This document shows positions 45,725 through 54,252 of a stretch of 64,000 nt of DNA, one piece after another. Location: positions 233,361-297,360 of the forward strand of contig JABJKS010000051.1 in NCBI GenBank assembly GCA_018660265.1, in the 5' to 3' direction. How positions within the stretch are numbered: the stretch's first letter is position 1; every line of letters begins with the position of its first letter. The notes below the pieces were generated by a model. That model was given only the letters and a program-made list of their open reading frames with translations. It did no database searches and was not told the DNA's origin. A program made the translations under genes and the position numbers. The stretch is from Rhodospirillaceae bacterium (GTDB lineage: Bacteria > Pseudomonadota > Alphaproteobacteria > GCA-2731375).

Positions 45725-46663
45725 ATGTCAGACGAAAATAATCAAGGCGCACAGCAACCCATTTGGTTCGCAGGCGGTGCTGATCTGGCCCCTGCCGGGC
45801 AGCGGTTGGCCGAACTGGTGGCCCGGCCCGGTATTCTGGGTGTGCCCGGTGCCCATGATGCTATGTCCGGTCTGTTGGCCAAGCGGGCGGGCTTTGAATG
45901 CCTGTACGTCTCGGGCGGCGCTGTGACAGCGGCTATGGGCCTGCCGGACATGGGTGTTATTACCATGGAGGAGCTGTGCACCATTACCAAATCCCTGGCG
46001 CGGGCGACCGCACTGCCTTTGATCGTCGATGGCGATACGGGTTATGGCGAGGCCCTGAACGTCATGCGCCTGGTGCGGGAGCTGGAGGACGCGGGCGCTG
46101 CCGCCGTGCAGATCGAGGACCAGGTGCTGCCGAAAAAATGCGGTCATCTGAACGACAAACAGCTGGCCACGGCCGAGGATGCGGCCCGTAAAATAGCCGC
46201 CGCCGTTTCTGCCCGGCGGCATTTGCTGATCGTCGCCCGCACCGATGCGGCAGCGGAAAGCCTGGATGAGGCGATCCGCCGGGCCAATATGTACCTCGAA
46301 GCCGGCGCGGATATCATTTTCCCAGACGCCTTGATCTCGGATGATGATTTCCGCCGCTTTTGTCGAGAGGTGAAGGCGCCGGTGCTGGCCAACATGACAG
46401 AATTCGGACGCACGCCTTATCGCACGGCGGCGGAATTGGAAGCCTTGGGTTGCCGAATTGTCATCTGGCCCGTCACCTCCCTGCGCATCGCGGCCAAGGC
46501 GGTGGGGGATATGTATAGTGAACTGGCAGACAAAGGCAGCACCCAAGGGCTGTTGGATGCTATGCAAACCAGGGCGGAATTGTACGAGACCATCCGCTAT
46601 CACGACTTCGAAGCTTTGGACGAGACCATTGCCCATACAATTGTGCCCGAGACACCGGAGTAG
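45725..46663 (+). CDS. isocitrate lyase/PEP mutase superfamily lyase
   Basis: A 312-residue TIM-barrel enzyme. VDGDTGYGEALNVMR (101-115) has the metal aspartates, QIEDQVLPKKCGHLNDKQL (129-147) contains the KKCGH loop found in methylisocitrate lyases and carbon-carbon lyases of the family, and ARTDAAAESLDEAIRRANMYLEAGADIIFPDAL follows. A 2-methylisocitrate-lyase-like or oxaloacetate/2-methylmalate-type lyase is likely, giving pyruvate or glyoxylate plus an acid. It precedes an Ldh-type dehydrogenase by nine bases, which suggests that one acts on the other's product. Confidence 0.9.
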   Translation: MSDENNQGAQQPIWFAGGADLAPAGQRLAELVARPGILGVPGAHDAMSGLLAKRAGFECLYVSGGAVTAAMGLPDMGVITMEELCTITKSLARATALPLIVDGDTGYGEALNVMRLVRELEDAGAAAVQIEDQVLPKKCGHLNDKQLATAEDAARKIAAAVSARRHLLIVARTDAAAESLDEAIRRANMYLEAGADIIFPDALISDDDFRRFCREVKAPVLANMTEFGRTPYRTAAELEALGCRIVIWPVTSLRIAAKAVGDMYSELADKGSTQGLLDAMQTRAELYETIRYHDFEALDETIAHTIVPETPE

Positions 46664-46672
46664 ACCGCAAAG

Positions 46673-47728
46673 ATGGTAGAACCACGCTATGACGCCGCTG
46701 AATTGATTGACCTAACAGCGCAGTTGTTTCACCAAGCCGGTCTGGATGAGCCCATCGCCCGCGTGGTGGCTGAAATTTTGGTGGAGGCCGATTTGCTGGG
46801 CTATAGCACCCATGGATTGCTATTCGTACCGGCTTATTTGGCGGATGTGGAAAACGGTAAAACCACCACACAGGGCGAACCCGACATCATCAACGACACA
46901 GGCAGCGGGCTGTTATTGGATGGCGGCATGCTGCCCGGACAATGGGTTGTGGTTCGCGCTCTGGCACTGGCCAGGGAACGTTTGCAGGAACACCCGGTGG
47001 TAACCGTTGCCATCGCGGGCTGCCAGAACATTTCCTGTCTGGCGACCTACGTCAAACGGGCGGCGGAGGGCGGTAAAATGGCACTATTGGCCACCTCCAC
47101 CCCTTCCAATGCTGTTGTGGCACCCTATGGCGGGCGCACACCGCGCCTGTCCACCAATCCCTTCGCCATTGGTATCCCGACCAAAGATGCACCGATCCTG
47201 ATCGACACCTCCGCCTCCGCCACCACCAACAGAGGCGTAGAGCGGGCCCGGCGCGCGGGTGTTCGGTTGGAACAAAAAGTATTGGTGGATAGCCAGGGTC
47301 ACCCCAGTGACGACCCTGAAGTGATCTATACGGACCCGCCAGGTGCCATAATGCCCGCAGGCGGCCTGGATATGGGGCACAAAGGCTTCGCCCTGGCTTT
47401 GTTTGTCGAGGCGTTGACGTCAGGCCTGGTCGGGCAGGGACGGGCAGCAGGCGGTACGGCGCGGGGCTGCAATGTGTTCCTGCAACTGACCGATCCGGAA
47501 GCCTTTGGCGGCTTGAATGCGTTTCGTCATGAAACCGGATTCCTGGCGGACATCTGCCGGGAGGCAGAGCCACTGGCGAATGGCCCCAAGGTCCGCGTGC
47601 CCGGCGACCGGGCCCACCAGGCATTTCGCGAACAATCGGAAAATGGTGTGGTCCTGCATCCCGAGATCATGCAACGCATGGCACCCTGTCTGGAAAAATA
47701 CGGCCTGGCCCTGCCGAAAACGATTTAA
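46673..47728 (+). CDS. Ldh family malate/L-lactate-type oxidoreductase
   Basis: A 351-residue NAD(P)-dependent enzyme of the Ldh_2 (malate/L-lactate/ureidoglycolate/sulfolactate dehydrogenase) fold, unrelated to Rossmann LDHs. Landmarks are YSTHGLLFVPAYL near the N-terminus, ATSTPSNAVVAPYGGRTPRLSTNPFAIGIP and DMGHKGFALALFVEALTSGL with the active-site HK. It would interconvert a 2-hydroxy acid and 2-keto acid. Its stop overlaps the convergent MFS gene by four bases. Together with the ICL/PEP-mutase-like lyase it fits hydroxy-acid catabolism. Confidence 0.92.
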   Translation: MVEPRYDAAELIDLTAQLFHQAGLDEPIARVVAEILVEADLLGYSTHGLLFVPAYLADVENGKTTTQGEPDIINDTGSGLLLDGGMLPGQWVVVRALALARERLQEHPVVTVAIAGCQNISCLATYVKRAAEGGKMALLATSTPSNAVVAPYGGRTPRLSTNPFAIGIPTKDAPILIDTSASATTNRGVERARRAGVRLEQKVLVDSQGHPSDDPEVIYTDPPGAIMPAGGLDMGHKGFALALFVEALTSGLVGQGRAAGGTARGCNVFLQLTDPEAFGGLNAFRHETGFLADICREAEPLANGPKVRVPGDRAHQAFREQSENGVVLHPEIMQRMAPCLEKYGLALPKTI

Positions 47729-48903
47729 ACCCGCTTGCCCAGCACAAGGTTCAGCGCCAATGCTATGGCAATGGCACCCGCGCCGCCGGCGAACAGCAAG
47801 GTGTAATCGCCTTTCAGGTCGAACAAATAGGACAAACCATAAGCGCCGATGGCCTGGCCCATGGCAAAGCCTATTGTTGCCAGGCCCCAGGCACTGGTTT
47901 GCGCAGCGGCATCGCCGGGCATCAATTGCCGCAGGCGGCCCAGAACCAGGCTTGTACAGCCCGGCACGAAGGCACCCATGACCAGGCTGGAAAGCATCAA
48001 CACGCCAGTATTGTCGGTTACAGAACAGGCCGCAATCAGGACAGCCTGCGCCAGATAGCTAAGGCGCAGCATGGCCGAAAAACCTATGCGATCAGCCAGA
48101 TAGCCGACACTGACCGGCCCCACCAGGGCACCGACGCCAAACAGCACCCAATAGAAGGAACCGACGGCCTGCCCCCGGTCCAATCCCTGGGCGATGAATA
48201 TGACCAGAAACACCATATGCGGCACCAGGCCCATGGCGTTCAATCCGTACTCAAGATACAAAGATTTCAAAGCGGGCGATGCAGCTGGCGACTTTTGGTT
48301 TGTCTTCTCCGCGACGACTTTCGCTGTGGGCCAACCGTCCCAGGATAGGGCGGTGAGCAACAGAGACAACAAGCCCAGGATCAACCAGGTTTCCATTAAA
48401 CCCAGTTCCAGGGTGAATGGCACCACGGTGCCCGAGATCGCGATGCCCAGGCCGACCCCGGTCATGATGACACCGCCTGCCAGGCCTTGTTGATGGCTGG
48501 GCACAAAGGGCAGTACGGTTGGGGCCGCCAAAACCATCAGGATGCCGCCCGACATTCCGGCGGCAAAGCGCCAGACAAAAAACCAGGCAAAAGAAACCGG
48601 TTCGGCACAGGCCAGCAAGGACAGGCTGGCCAAAAGCATACCGGCACGCAGCATGAATGTCGTTGATGATCGCGCCGCCAGACGGCGTGCCAACAGGGCA
48701 CCGGCCAGATATCCTGCCAGATTGGCGGCACCTAAATAAGCGGCCTGGCTGGCCGTGAACCACCCCGCTGCGGCCAGGGCGGGCAATAGAGGCGTATAGG
48801 CAAACCGTCCCAATCCGATGCCCACCAACAGGGCGCACAAGGCCGATAATGGCCCCCGCCAAGGGTTCGTTTTGGGCATCGCCTTGGGCACCGCCTTGGC
48901 CAA
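47725..48903 (-). CDS. MFS transporter, YbfB/YjiJ-like
   Basis: A 392-residue, 12-TM major facilitator. ALLVGIGLGRFAYTPLLPALAAAGWFTASQAAYLGAANLAGYLAGALLARRLAARS is the usual opening of the YbfB/YjiJ-type group; the R-x-A-x-R-S loop 2-3 and GVGLGIAISGTVVPF helix are visible. Substrates of this group are mostly unknown. It lies three bases after the IlvD-type dehydratase gene on the same strand, and probably imports the acid used by that enzyme or exports a product. Confidence 0.88.
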   Translation of the reverse strand: MAKAVPKAMPKTNPWRGPLSALCALLVGIGLGRFAYTPLLPALAAAGWFTASQAAYLGAANLAGYLAGALLARRLAARSSTTFMLRAGMLLASLSLLACAEPVSFAWFFVWRFAAGMSGGILMVLAAPTVLPFVPSHQQGLAGGVIMTGVGLGIAISGTVVPFTLELGLMETWLILGLLSLLLTALSWDGWPTAKVVAEKTNQKSPAASPALKSLYLEYGLNAMGLVPHMVFLVIFIAQGLDRGQAVGSFYWVLFGVGALVGPVSVGYLADRIGFSAMLRLSYLAQAVLIAACSVTDNTGVLMLSSLVMGAFVPGCTSLVLGRLRQLMPGDAAAQTSAWGLATIGFAMGQAIGAYGLSYLFDLKGDYTLLFAGGAGAIAIALALNLVLGKRV

Positions 48904-48906
48904 TCT

Positions 48907-50631
48907 TCAGGCTTTTGTCGGGGCCATCAGGAAATCAAAATCGGCCCCCTGACCGGCCTGGGTAACGTGATCTGCATAGAGTTTGGCATAGCCCCGTGCC
49001 GGTGTGGCGGGTTTGAGGGGGGTGGTCCGCCGCCTGCGTTCCAGTTCCTGATCATCAACAAGCAAATCCAATGACTTGTTAGAAATACTTAATCTAATTT
49101 CATCACCATTTTGGACCAATCCAATGGGCCCGCCGACAGTTGTTTCCGGCGTTACATGCAGTACGATGGTGCCGAATGCCGTGCCGCTCATACGGCAGTC
49201 GGAAATGCGCACCATGTCCTTAATCCCGGCCCGGGCCAGCTTTTTGGGAATGGGGATATAGCCGGCCTCGGGCATGCCGGAGGGGCTTTTTGGACCGGCG
49301 TTTTGCAGGACCAGCACATCGTCCGCTTTGACGTCGAGATCATCACTGTCGATGCGTTCGGCGAGGTCTTCGAGGGATGTAAATACCACCGCCCGGCCGG
49401 TGCTTTCAAACAGGGTCGGGTCCGCTGCTGAACGTTTTAAGATGGCACCATCGGGAGCCAAATTGCCGAACAGCGCGACGAGGCCGCCCACATCCTCGAA
49501 CGGTTCTTCACGGGAGCGGATAATGGTCCGGTCGACAAAGCCGGGCGCGGCCTGTAAACGCTCGCCCAACGTCTCTCCGGTGACTGTCGGGCAATCCAGA
49601 TGCAACAGGGATTGTAGCTCCCGCAACAAAGTTCCCATGGCCCCGGCGGTGTTGAAATCTTCCATATAGCCGACGCCCGTTGGCTTCAGGTTTACCAGGA
49701 CGGGGGTGGTATCGCTTAACTCGTTCAGGCGGTTGAGCGTGATCGCAACGCCGCACCGCCCGGCAATGGCCGTCAGGTGCAATATGCCGTTGGTGGAGCC
49801 ACCCAGGGCGAGAAGGACCCGCAGGGCGTTTTCGACAGATTTCTCGGTAATTAGTTTCGATGGGGTCAGGCCCAGCCTTGCGGTTTCCAGGGCCTGGGCA
49901 CCAGTTGCCTCTGCCGCACGCAGGCGGTCGGCATGGACCGCCGGGATGGCGGCAGTACCCGGCAGGGTCATGCCCAAGGTCTCGGCGATACAGGCCATGG
50001 TCGATGCCGTACCCATGACCGCGCAGGTGCCAATAGTGGTGGCCAAGTTACCCTCGATGGCATTTATCTGTGCCGTGTCGACCCGGCCGGCGCGATAATC
50101 GGCCCAAAAGCGGCGGCAATCCGTGCACGCGCCCAGGCGTTCACCCTCATACCGGCCCGTCATCATGGGCCCGACGACCAATTGGATCGTCGGCAGGTTG
50201 GCTGACGCCGCGCCCATCAATTGCGCCGGCACTGTCTTGTCGCAGCCCCCGATCAGGACCACCGCATCCATCGGTTGGGCCCGGATCATCTCTTCCGTAT
50301 CCATGGACATCAGATTGCGAAACATCAGGGACGTGGGGTTGAGAAATACCTCGCCCAGGGAAATGGTCGGAAACTCGATGGGCAGGCCACCGCGCAGCAG
50401 GACCCCGCGCTTGACCGCCTCCACCAACTCCGGCACGCCACGATGGCAGTTGTTATAGCCCGACGCCGTATTGACGATGCCCACAATGGGCCGATCCAAT
50501 GTCTCGTTGGAATAACCCATGGACTTGGCGAATGAACGGCGCAGGTAAAGCGAAAAATCCTTGTCGCCGTAGTTGGTTAGCCCCCGTGCGAAGCCTTTTG
50601 GGTCTTCGTTTGAAGTCTCGTCATTCGACAT
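48907..50631 (-). CDS. IlvD/Edd-family [2Fe-2S] dehydratase, sugar-acid type
   Basis: A 574-residue dehydratase. The cluster cysteines of the family are Cys62 (NNCH), Cys130 (GGCDKT) and Cys203 (GTCAVMGTAS), and the C-terminal half has SDCRMSGTAFGTIVLHVTPE. The CTDCRRFWADYRAG stretch (169-182) and the length fit the pentonate/sugar-acid dehydratase branch more than IlvD of branched-chain amino acid synthesis. It would turn a 2,3-dihydroxy acid into the 2-keto-3-deoxy acid. The neighbours, an MFS carrier and a lyase/dehydrogenase pair on the other strand, fit sugar-acid or hydroxy-acid use. Confidence 0.92.
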   Translation of the reverse strand: MSNDETSNEDPKGFARGLTNYGDKDFSLYLRRSFAKSMGYSNETLDRPIVGIVNTASGYNNCHRGVPELVEAVKRGVLLRGGLPIEFPTISLGEVFLNPTSLMFRNLMSMDTEEMIRAQPMDAVVLIGGCDKTVPAQLMGAASANLPTIQLVVGPMMTGRYEGERLGACTDCRRFWADYRAGRVDTAQINAIEGNLATTIGTCAVMGTASTMACIAETLGMTLPGTAAIPAVHADRLRAAEATGAQALETARLGLTPSKLITEKSVENALRVLLALGGSTNGILHLTAIAGRCGVAITLNRLNELSDTTPVLVNLKPTGVGYMEDFNTAGAMGTLLRELQSLLHLDCPTVTGETLGERLQAAPGFVDRTIIRSREEPFEDVGGLVALFGNLAPDGAILKRSAADPTLFESTGRAVVFTSLEDLAERIDSDDLDVKADDVLVLQNAGPKSPSGMPEAGYIPIPKKLARAGIKDMVRISDCRMSGTAFGTIVLHVTPETTVGGPIGLVQNGDEIRLSISNKSLDLLVDDQELERRRRTTPLKPATPARGYAKLYADHVTQAGQGADFDFLMAPTKA

Positions 50632-50716
50632 TCTGTCTACGCCCCAACAGTGTGATTGTTGCCGTCACTATGGCGGGGTGTTGAAGTTCTGTCCACTGGC
50701 CGCAGGGGCGCGCGCC

Positions 50717-51517
50717 CTACCAGCCCCGCTCTCCCACCGCCGGTGGGGTTTTGGCATCACCGGCAAAACATTGCGCGATGGCCATCCATTGGCGGGCGTT
50801 CTCACCGACAACGGTTAAGCCAACTTCATCAATATGACGACCCTGGGTGACCACGTGGCAGAAGTCGACGGCGGGGCCTTCGACGAGATTATTTTCGTCC
50901 GGCTCATTCCAGGTCCAGACGTCACCCGATGGGGCGGTCAGGCGTACGTGGGGGATGGGCTGGGGCGTCTCCAATCCACTATTTTGGAAGCTCCAACCAT
51001 AGGTATTCACGCCTAACGCGGCGATATTGCGGATGCGGTCATGGGCTGGCCTGGTTTGGCGCAACAGATCATAGATATCCTGGCCATGGGCCCAGGTCTC
51101 CATCAAACGGGCCGTTGCAGCCGAACGCACACTCATGTCCGGGCCGACCCATTTCATGCGCCGTTTGGCATCCGAAGCCGCGAAAATATCGCAGAGCCTA
51201 TGCAGTTGAGCGCGCCAGGCGGCCAGCAATTCAGCGCCCTGGCCCACGTCTTCATCGACAATCTCTAAGCCCATGGTTATCTGCCCCGCTTCCCGTGCGG
51301 CGGCGCGCCGGGCGGAGATTTCGACAAACCGGTCCGGATCGTTCAGTGAGATCGTGTTCATCCAATCGCCCATGAACAGATGCTCAATGACATAATTCGG
51401 TGTCCAATCCTTGAACGGTGTCGGGCGTTGCCAGTCCTCCTCGGATAATGTCGCCAGCAAGGCGTACAGCTCATCGCCCTCATCCCGCAGGTCGCCTGCC
51501 AATTCCGTCATAACCAT
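50717..51517 (-). CDS. TIGR03084-like DinB-fold protein
   Basis: A 266-residue soluble protein. ALLATLSEEDWQRPTPFKDWTPNYVIEHLFMGDWMNTI is the N-terminal four-helix DinB/maleylpyruvate-isomerase-like region with the metal histidine in IEHL; TARLMETWAHGQDIYDLL holds the second histidine; a strand-rich C-terminal domain follows (PHVRLTAPSGDVWTW). Proteins of this kind (TIGR03084, 'maleylpyruvate isomerase family') bind a metal and often use low-molecular thiols; function here is unknown. GGGGAG lies upstream; ATG 51517 is preferred, with 51511 or a TTG at 51523 possible. Confidence 0.85.
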   Translation of the reverse strand: MVMTELAGDLRDEGDELYALLATLSEEDWQRPTPFKDWTPNYVIEHLFMGDWMNTISLNDPDRFVEISARRAAAREAGQITMGLEIVDEDVGQGAELLAAWRAQLHRLCDIFAASDAKRRMKWVGPDMSVRSAATARLMETWAHGQDIYDLLRQTRPAHDRIRNIAALGVNTYGWSFQNSGLETPQPIPHVRLTAPSGDVWTWNEPDENNLVEGPAVDFCHVVTQGRHIDEVGLTVVGENARQWMAIAQCFAGDAKTPPAVGERGW

Positions 51518-51602
51518 AATCAACGTCTCCCCATACCAGAATGCTATTTTGTGATACTATGTCCTCTTTGGCCAGAGATGGTGATGGAACAACCCCTGCT
51601 TA

Positions 51603-51631
51603 TTGGATTTTTGTCCGTGTTGTGGTAGAAT
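51603..51631 (+). promoter_or_regulatory. promoter of a toxin-antitoxin operon
   Basis: TTGGAT (51603-51608) and TAGAAT (51626-51631) are 17 bases apart, good sigma70-type boxes. The ATG at 51638 is only seven bases past the -10, so the message would have almost no leader if translation starts there. Confidence 0.5.
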
Positions 51632-51637
51632 TGTGCC

Positions 51638-51853
51638 ATGAAAACGGCGAAAACGGCTCCTTCAAATATTACAATGACGCCTCACCCTTCGCCGGAGAGC
51701 GAAGGCCGTGCTTCGACGACGTCGAAGGTCACTGCCGTGAAGGCCGGGATAAAAGCTATAGATGAAGGCCGCACCGTGCCGCATGAAAAAGTGAAGGCGT
51801 GGTTGGAAAGCTGGGGTGCTGAAGAAGAGCTGCCGGCCCCCGAAGGCGAATAG
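51638..51853 (+). CDS. antitoxin of a RelE/ParE-type toxin-antitoxin module
   Basis: A 71-residue protein. The C-terminal part (AVKAGIKAIDEGRTVPHEKVKAWLESWGAEEE) is the classic end of alphaproteobacterial ParE-partner antitoxins. The first 30 residues are low in pattern (Pro/Ser/Thr-rich) and no DNA-binding ribbon is evident, so the true start could be the ATG at 51674. The stop TAG overlaps an ATA at 51850 in an ATAG, the position where a coupled ATGA would be expected. Probably neutralises the toxin encoded next and represses the promoter at 51603-51631. Confidence 0.7.
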   Translation: MKTAKTAPSNITMTPHPSPESEGRASTTSKVTAVKAGIKAIDEGRTVPHEKVKAWLESWGAEEELPAPEGE

Positions 51854-52131
51854 ACTGGTCTGCGCCGGCGATATCCGACCTTGTTGATATCAGAAATTTT
51901 ATTGGACAATACGATGATGCGACGGCGCGTAACGTGGCCAATCGCATTATCGCGTCGGCGGAGCAGCTTCTTGATTTTCCTGAATCGGGACGCCAAGGTG
52001 ACGTTCCCGGGACCCGTGAATTGTTAACGCCGCAGCTCCCTTATGTACTGATCTACCGGTCTTCAGATCAACAAATTGAAATTCTACGGGTTTGGCACCA
52101 ACGTGAAAGCCGGGATGGCGAGCGGGCATAA
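51850..52131 (+). CDS. ParE/RelE-type toxin without a canonical start codon
   Basis: The frame 51823-52131 encodes a nearly full ParE-family toxin: DWSAPAISDLVDIRNFI, then LDFPESGRQGDVPGTRELL, YVLIYR and ILRVWHQRES. No ATG, GTG, TTG or CTG stands in frame before the domain; codons run from AGA AGA to CGA ATA GAC TGG. ATA at 51850 overlaps the antitoxin TAG. A GTG at 51934 would remove about 27 residues of the fold. Either AUA is used with coupling, or the toxin has been silenced by mutation. ParE toxins poison gyrase; RelE types cleave mRNA. Confidence 0.6.
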   Translation: MDWSAPAISDLVDIRNFIGQYDDATARNVANRIIASAEQLLDFPESGRQGDVPGTRELLTPQLPYVLIYRSSDQQIEILRVWHQRESRDGERA

Positions 52132-52181
52132 TCCAGCCCTTCCTGATTAGGCCTTGGCCCGGTAAGATGATTAGTATGAAG

Positions 52182-52217
52182 GCCGTCGTGTTATGGGAGG
52201 CCGCCGTGCTATGGGAG
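52182..52217 (+). repeat. 18-bp tandem duplication carrying the ribosome binding site
   Basis: GCCGTCGTGTTATGGGAG and GCCGCCGTGCTATGGGAG are adjacent (16 of 18 identical). Each ends in GGGAG; the second lies seven bases before the hyuA ATG, the first is an extra upstream copy. Confidence 0.75.
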
Positions 52218-52223
52218 ATTTGT

Positions 52224-54248
52224 ATGCGTGTTGGTGTTGAGGTTGGGGGGACGTTTACGGACCTGGTAGCCATTGAAGATGGTCGTGTGCGCGTGGCCAA
52301 GGTGCCCTCTGTGCCGGCGCGGCCGGATGAAGGTGCCATGGCGTCACTAGCGGCGGGTGAGATTGATCTGGCCACGGTCGCCGACCTGGTGCATGGCTCC
52401 ACCGTTGCCACCAATGCCATATTGGAACGCAAGGGTGCGCCTGTTGCGTTGCTGACCACGCGGGGCTTTCGCGATGTGCTGTTTCTGCAACGGCACAATC
52501 GCACACAGATTTATGATCTGTTCTACAAAAAGCCCGAACCTGTACTGGCGCGCCGGGATATTTTGGAAATTGACGAACGTATGTCCGGCCAGGGTGAGGT
52601 GGTTGAGGCCTTGGATGAGGCTGCCACGGCGAAACAATTGCAGGATTTCCTTGGTTCCGGGCAATATCAATCCGTCGCCATCTGCCTGTTGAACGGCTAT
52701 GCGGAGCCAAAACATGAACGCCAATTGGCGGCCCTGGTGGCGAAGCAATTCCCCGACCTGACCATTACCTGTTCGGCCGATGTGACACGGGAATTTCGCG
52801 AATACGAACGCACATCGACGACAACATTGGCGGCCTATGTGCAGCCGGTGATCGATAGCTATCTGCGCCGCTTTGAAAGCCAGTTGGGGGAGCAGAATTT
52901 TACCGGGCGTTTTTCCATTATGCAATCCAACGGTGGTCGTCTGCCCGTGGCGGGGATGTCGCGCAATGCCATCACCTCGTTGTTCTCAGGGCCTGCGGCG
53001 GGTGTCATGGGGGCGGTGCGCCAGGCCGGGCTATCCGGCTATGGCGATCTGATTACCCTGGATATGGGCGGCACCTCCACCGATGTCTGCCTGGTGGCGG
53101 ACGGCAAGCCGAACCTGTCGGGAGAGACCGAAGTCGACGGCCTGCCCATTCGTACACCCGTTCTGGATATTGTTACGGTGGGTGCGGGGGGTGGTTCCAT
53201 CTGCTGGCAGGATGATGGCGGTATGTTACGGGTGGGGCCGGAATCCGCCGGTGCTGATCCAGGCCCGGCCTGTTACGGCAGGGGTGGTACCCGGCCTGCC
53301 ATCACCGACGCCCATATGGTGCGGGGCACCATTCGGGCGGAAGAGTTCCTGGGCGGGAACATGGATGTTGACAAAGACGCAGCAGCCAGTGTTTTCAAAG
53401 TTTTATCCAACAATATTGATATGTCACTGGAAGATGCGGCGGACAGCGCGGTGCGGGTGGCAGACGCCAATATCGTCGGTGCCATACAGCTGGTCTCCAC
53501 CGAACGGGGGCGCGATCCACGGGACTATGTCCTGGTACCTTTTGGCGGCGCGGGGCCGTTGCATGCGGCCCGGGTGGCAGAAGAGCTGGATATTTCGACT
53601 ATCTTGGTACCGCCCAATGCGGGGGTGTTATCGGCTTATGGTCTGCTGGCATCGGACTTTCTGCAATACGAAACCCTGACCCGGCGCATTCCGTTGAGTG
53701 AGGGCGAGGGGGCGGCACAACAGGTGCGCAGCTTGTTCGGTGAATTGCAGGACCGGATCACCACGTCGTTCCGGGACCTCGGTATCGATGACGATCTGCA
53801 ATACAGCTACAGCCTGGATATGAGGTTTATCGGGCAAGCCTTTGAAATAACTGTTGATATTGATGGTAGTATTCTGCCTAATTTGAGCGCTGATGATCTG
53901 TTGGCGCTGTTTAACGAGGCCCATAACAGGGTCTTTTCGTTTGGTGAGTCTGGTATGCACCGGGCCGAAATCGTTTCCTTCCGCCTGGGTGCCTCCGCCG
54001 CGCCGGAGGTCGTCCCCGCCCTGAACGAAGGCATTTCCGACAATGTCAGCCGGGGGGAGACGAAGATCTTTGATCGCGGCGAATGGCGGCAATGCGCTTT
54101 GTTAAGCCGTGCCGCGATAGCGTTGGAAACAAACGGTGTTCCCGGCCCGGCCTTGGTGGAGGATGGAACCTCAACCATTTTTGTGCCGGACGGCTGGACC
54201 GCAACTGTGGATACCCAGGACAATATTTTACTAAAGTGGAAGGATTAG
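52224..54248 (+). CDS. hydantoinase/oxoprolinase family protein, subunit A
   Basis: A 674-residue ATP-dependent hydantoinase/5-oxoprolinase A-type subunit with an ASKHA (actin-like) fold. VEVGGTFTDLV (5-15) is the phosphate-1 motif; HGSTVATNAILERKGAPVALLTTRGFRDVL, FSGPAAGVMGAVRQAG, TLDMGGTSTDVCLV and FGGAGPLHAARVAEEL follow in order. With subunit B it opens a cyclic amide (hydantoin, oxoproline) or carboxylates a ketone with ATP hydrolysis. ATG 52224 follows GGGAG by six bases, inside an 18-bp tandem repeat. The B gene begins four bases after the stop. Confidence 0.92.
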   Translation: MRVGVEVGGTFTDLVAIEDGRVRVAKVPSVPARPDEGAMASLAAGEIDLATVADLVHGSTVATNAILERKGAPVALLTTRGFRDVLFLQRHNRTQIYDLFYKKPEPVLARRDILEIDERMSGQGEVVEALDEAATAKQLQDFLGSGQYQSVAICLLNGYAEPKHERQLAALVAKQFPDLTITCSADVTREFREYERTSTTTLAAYVQPVIDSYLRRFESQLGEQNFTGRFSIMQSNGGRLPVAGMSRNAITSLFSGPAAGVMGAVRQAGLSGYGDLITLDMGGTSTDVCLVADGKPNLSGETEVDGLPIRTPVLDIVTVGAGGGSICWQDDGGMLRVGPESAGADPGPACYGRGGTRPAITDAHMVRGTIRAEEFLGGNMDVDKDAAASVFKVLSNNIDMSLEDAADSAVRVADANIVGAIQLVSTERGRDPRDYVLVPFGGAGPLHAARVAEELDISTILVPPNAGVLSAYGLLASDFLQYETLTRRIPLSEGEGAAQQVRSLFGELQDRITTSFRDLGIDDDLQYSYSLDMRFIGQAFEITVDIDGSILPNLSADDLLALFNEAHNRVFSFGESGMHRAEIVSFRLGASAAPEVVPALNEGISDNVSRGETKIFDRGEWRQCALLSRAAIALETNGVPGPALVEDGTSTIFVPDGWTATVDTQDNILLKWKD

Positions 54249-54252
54249 AGGC

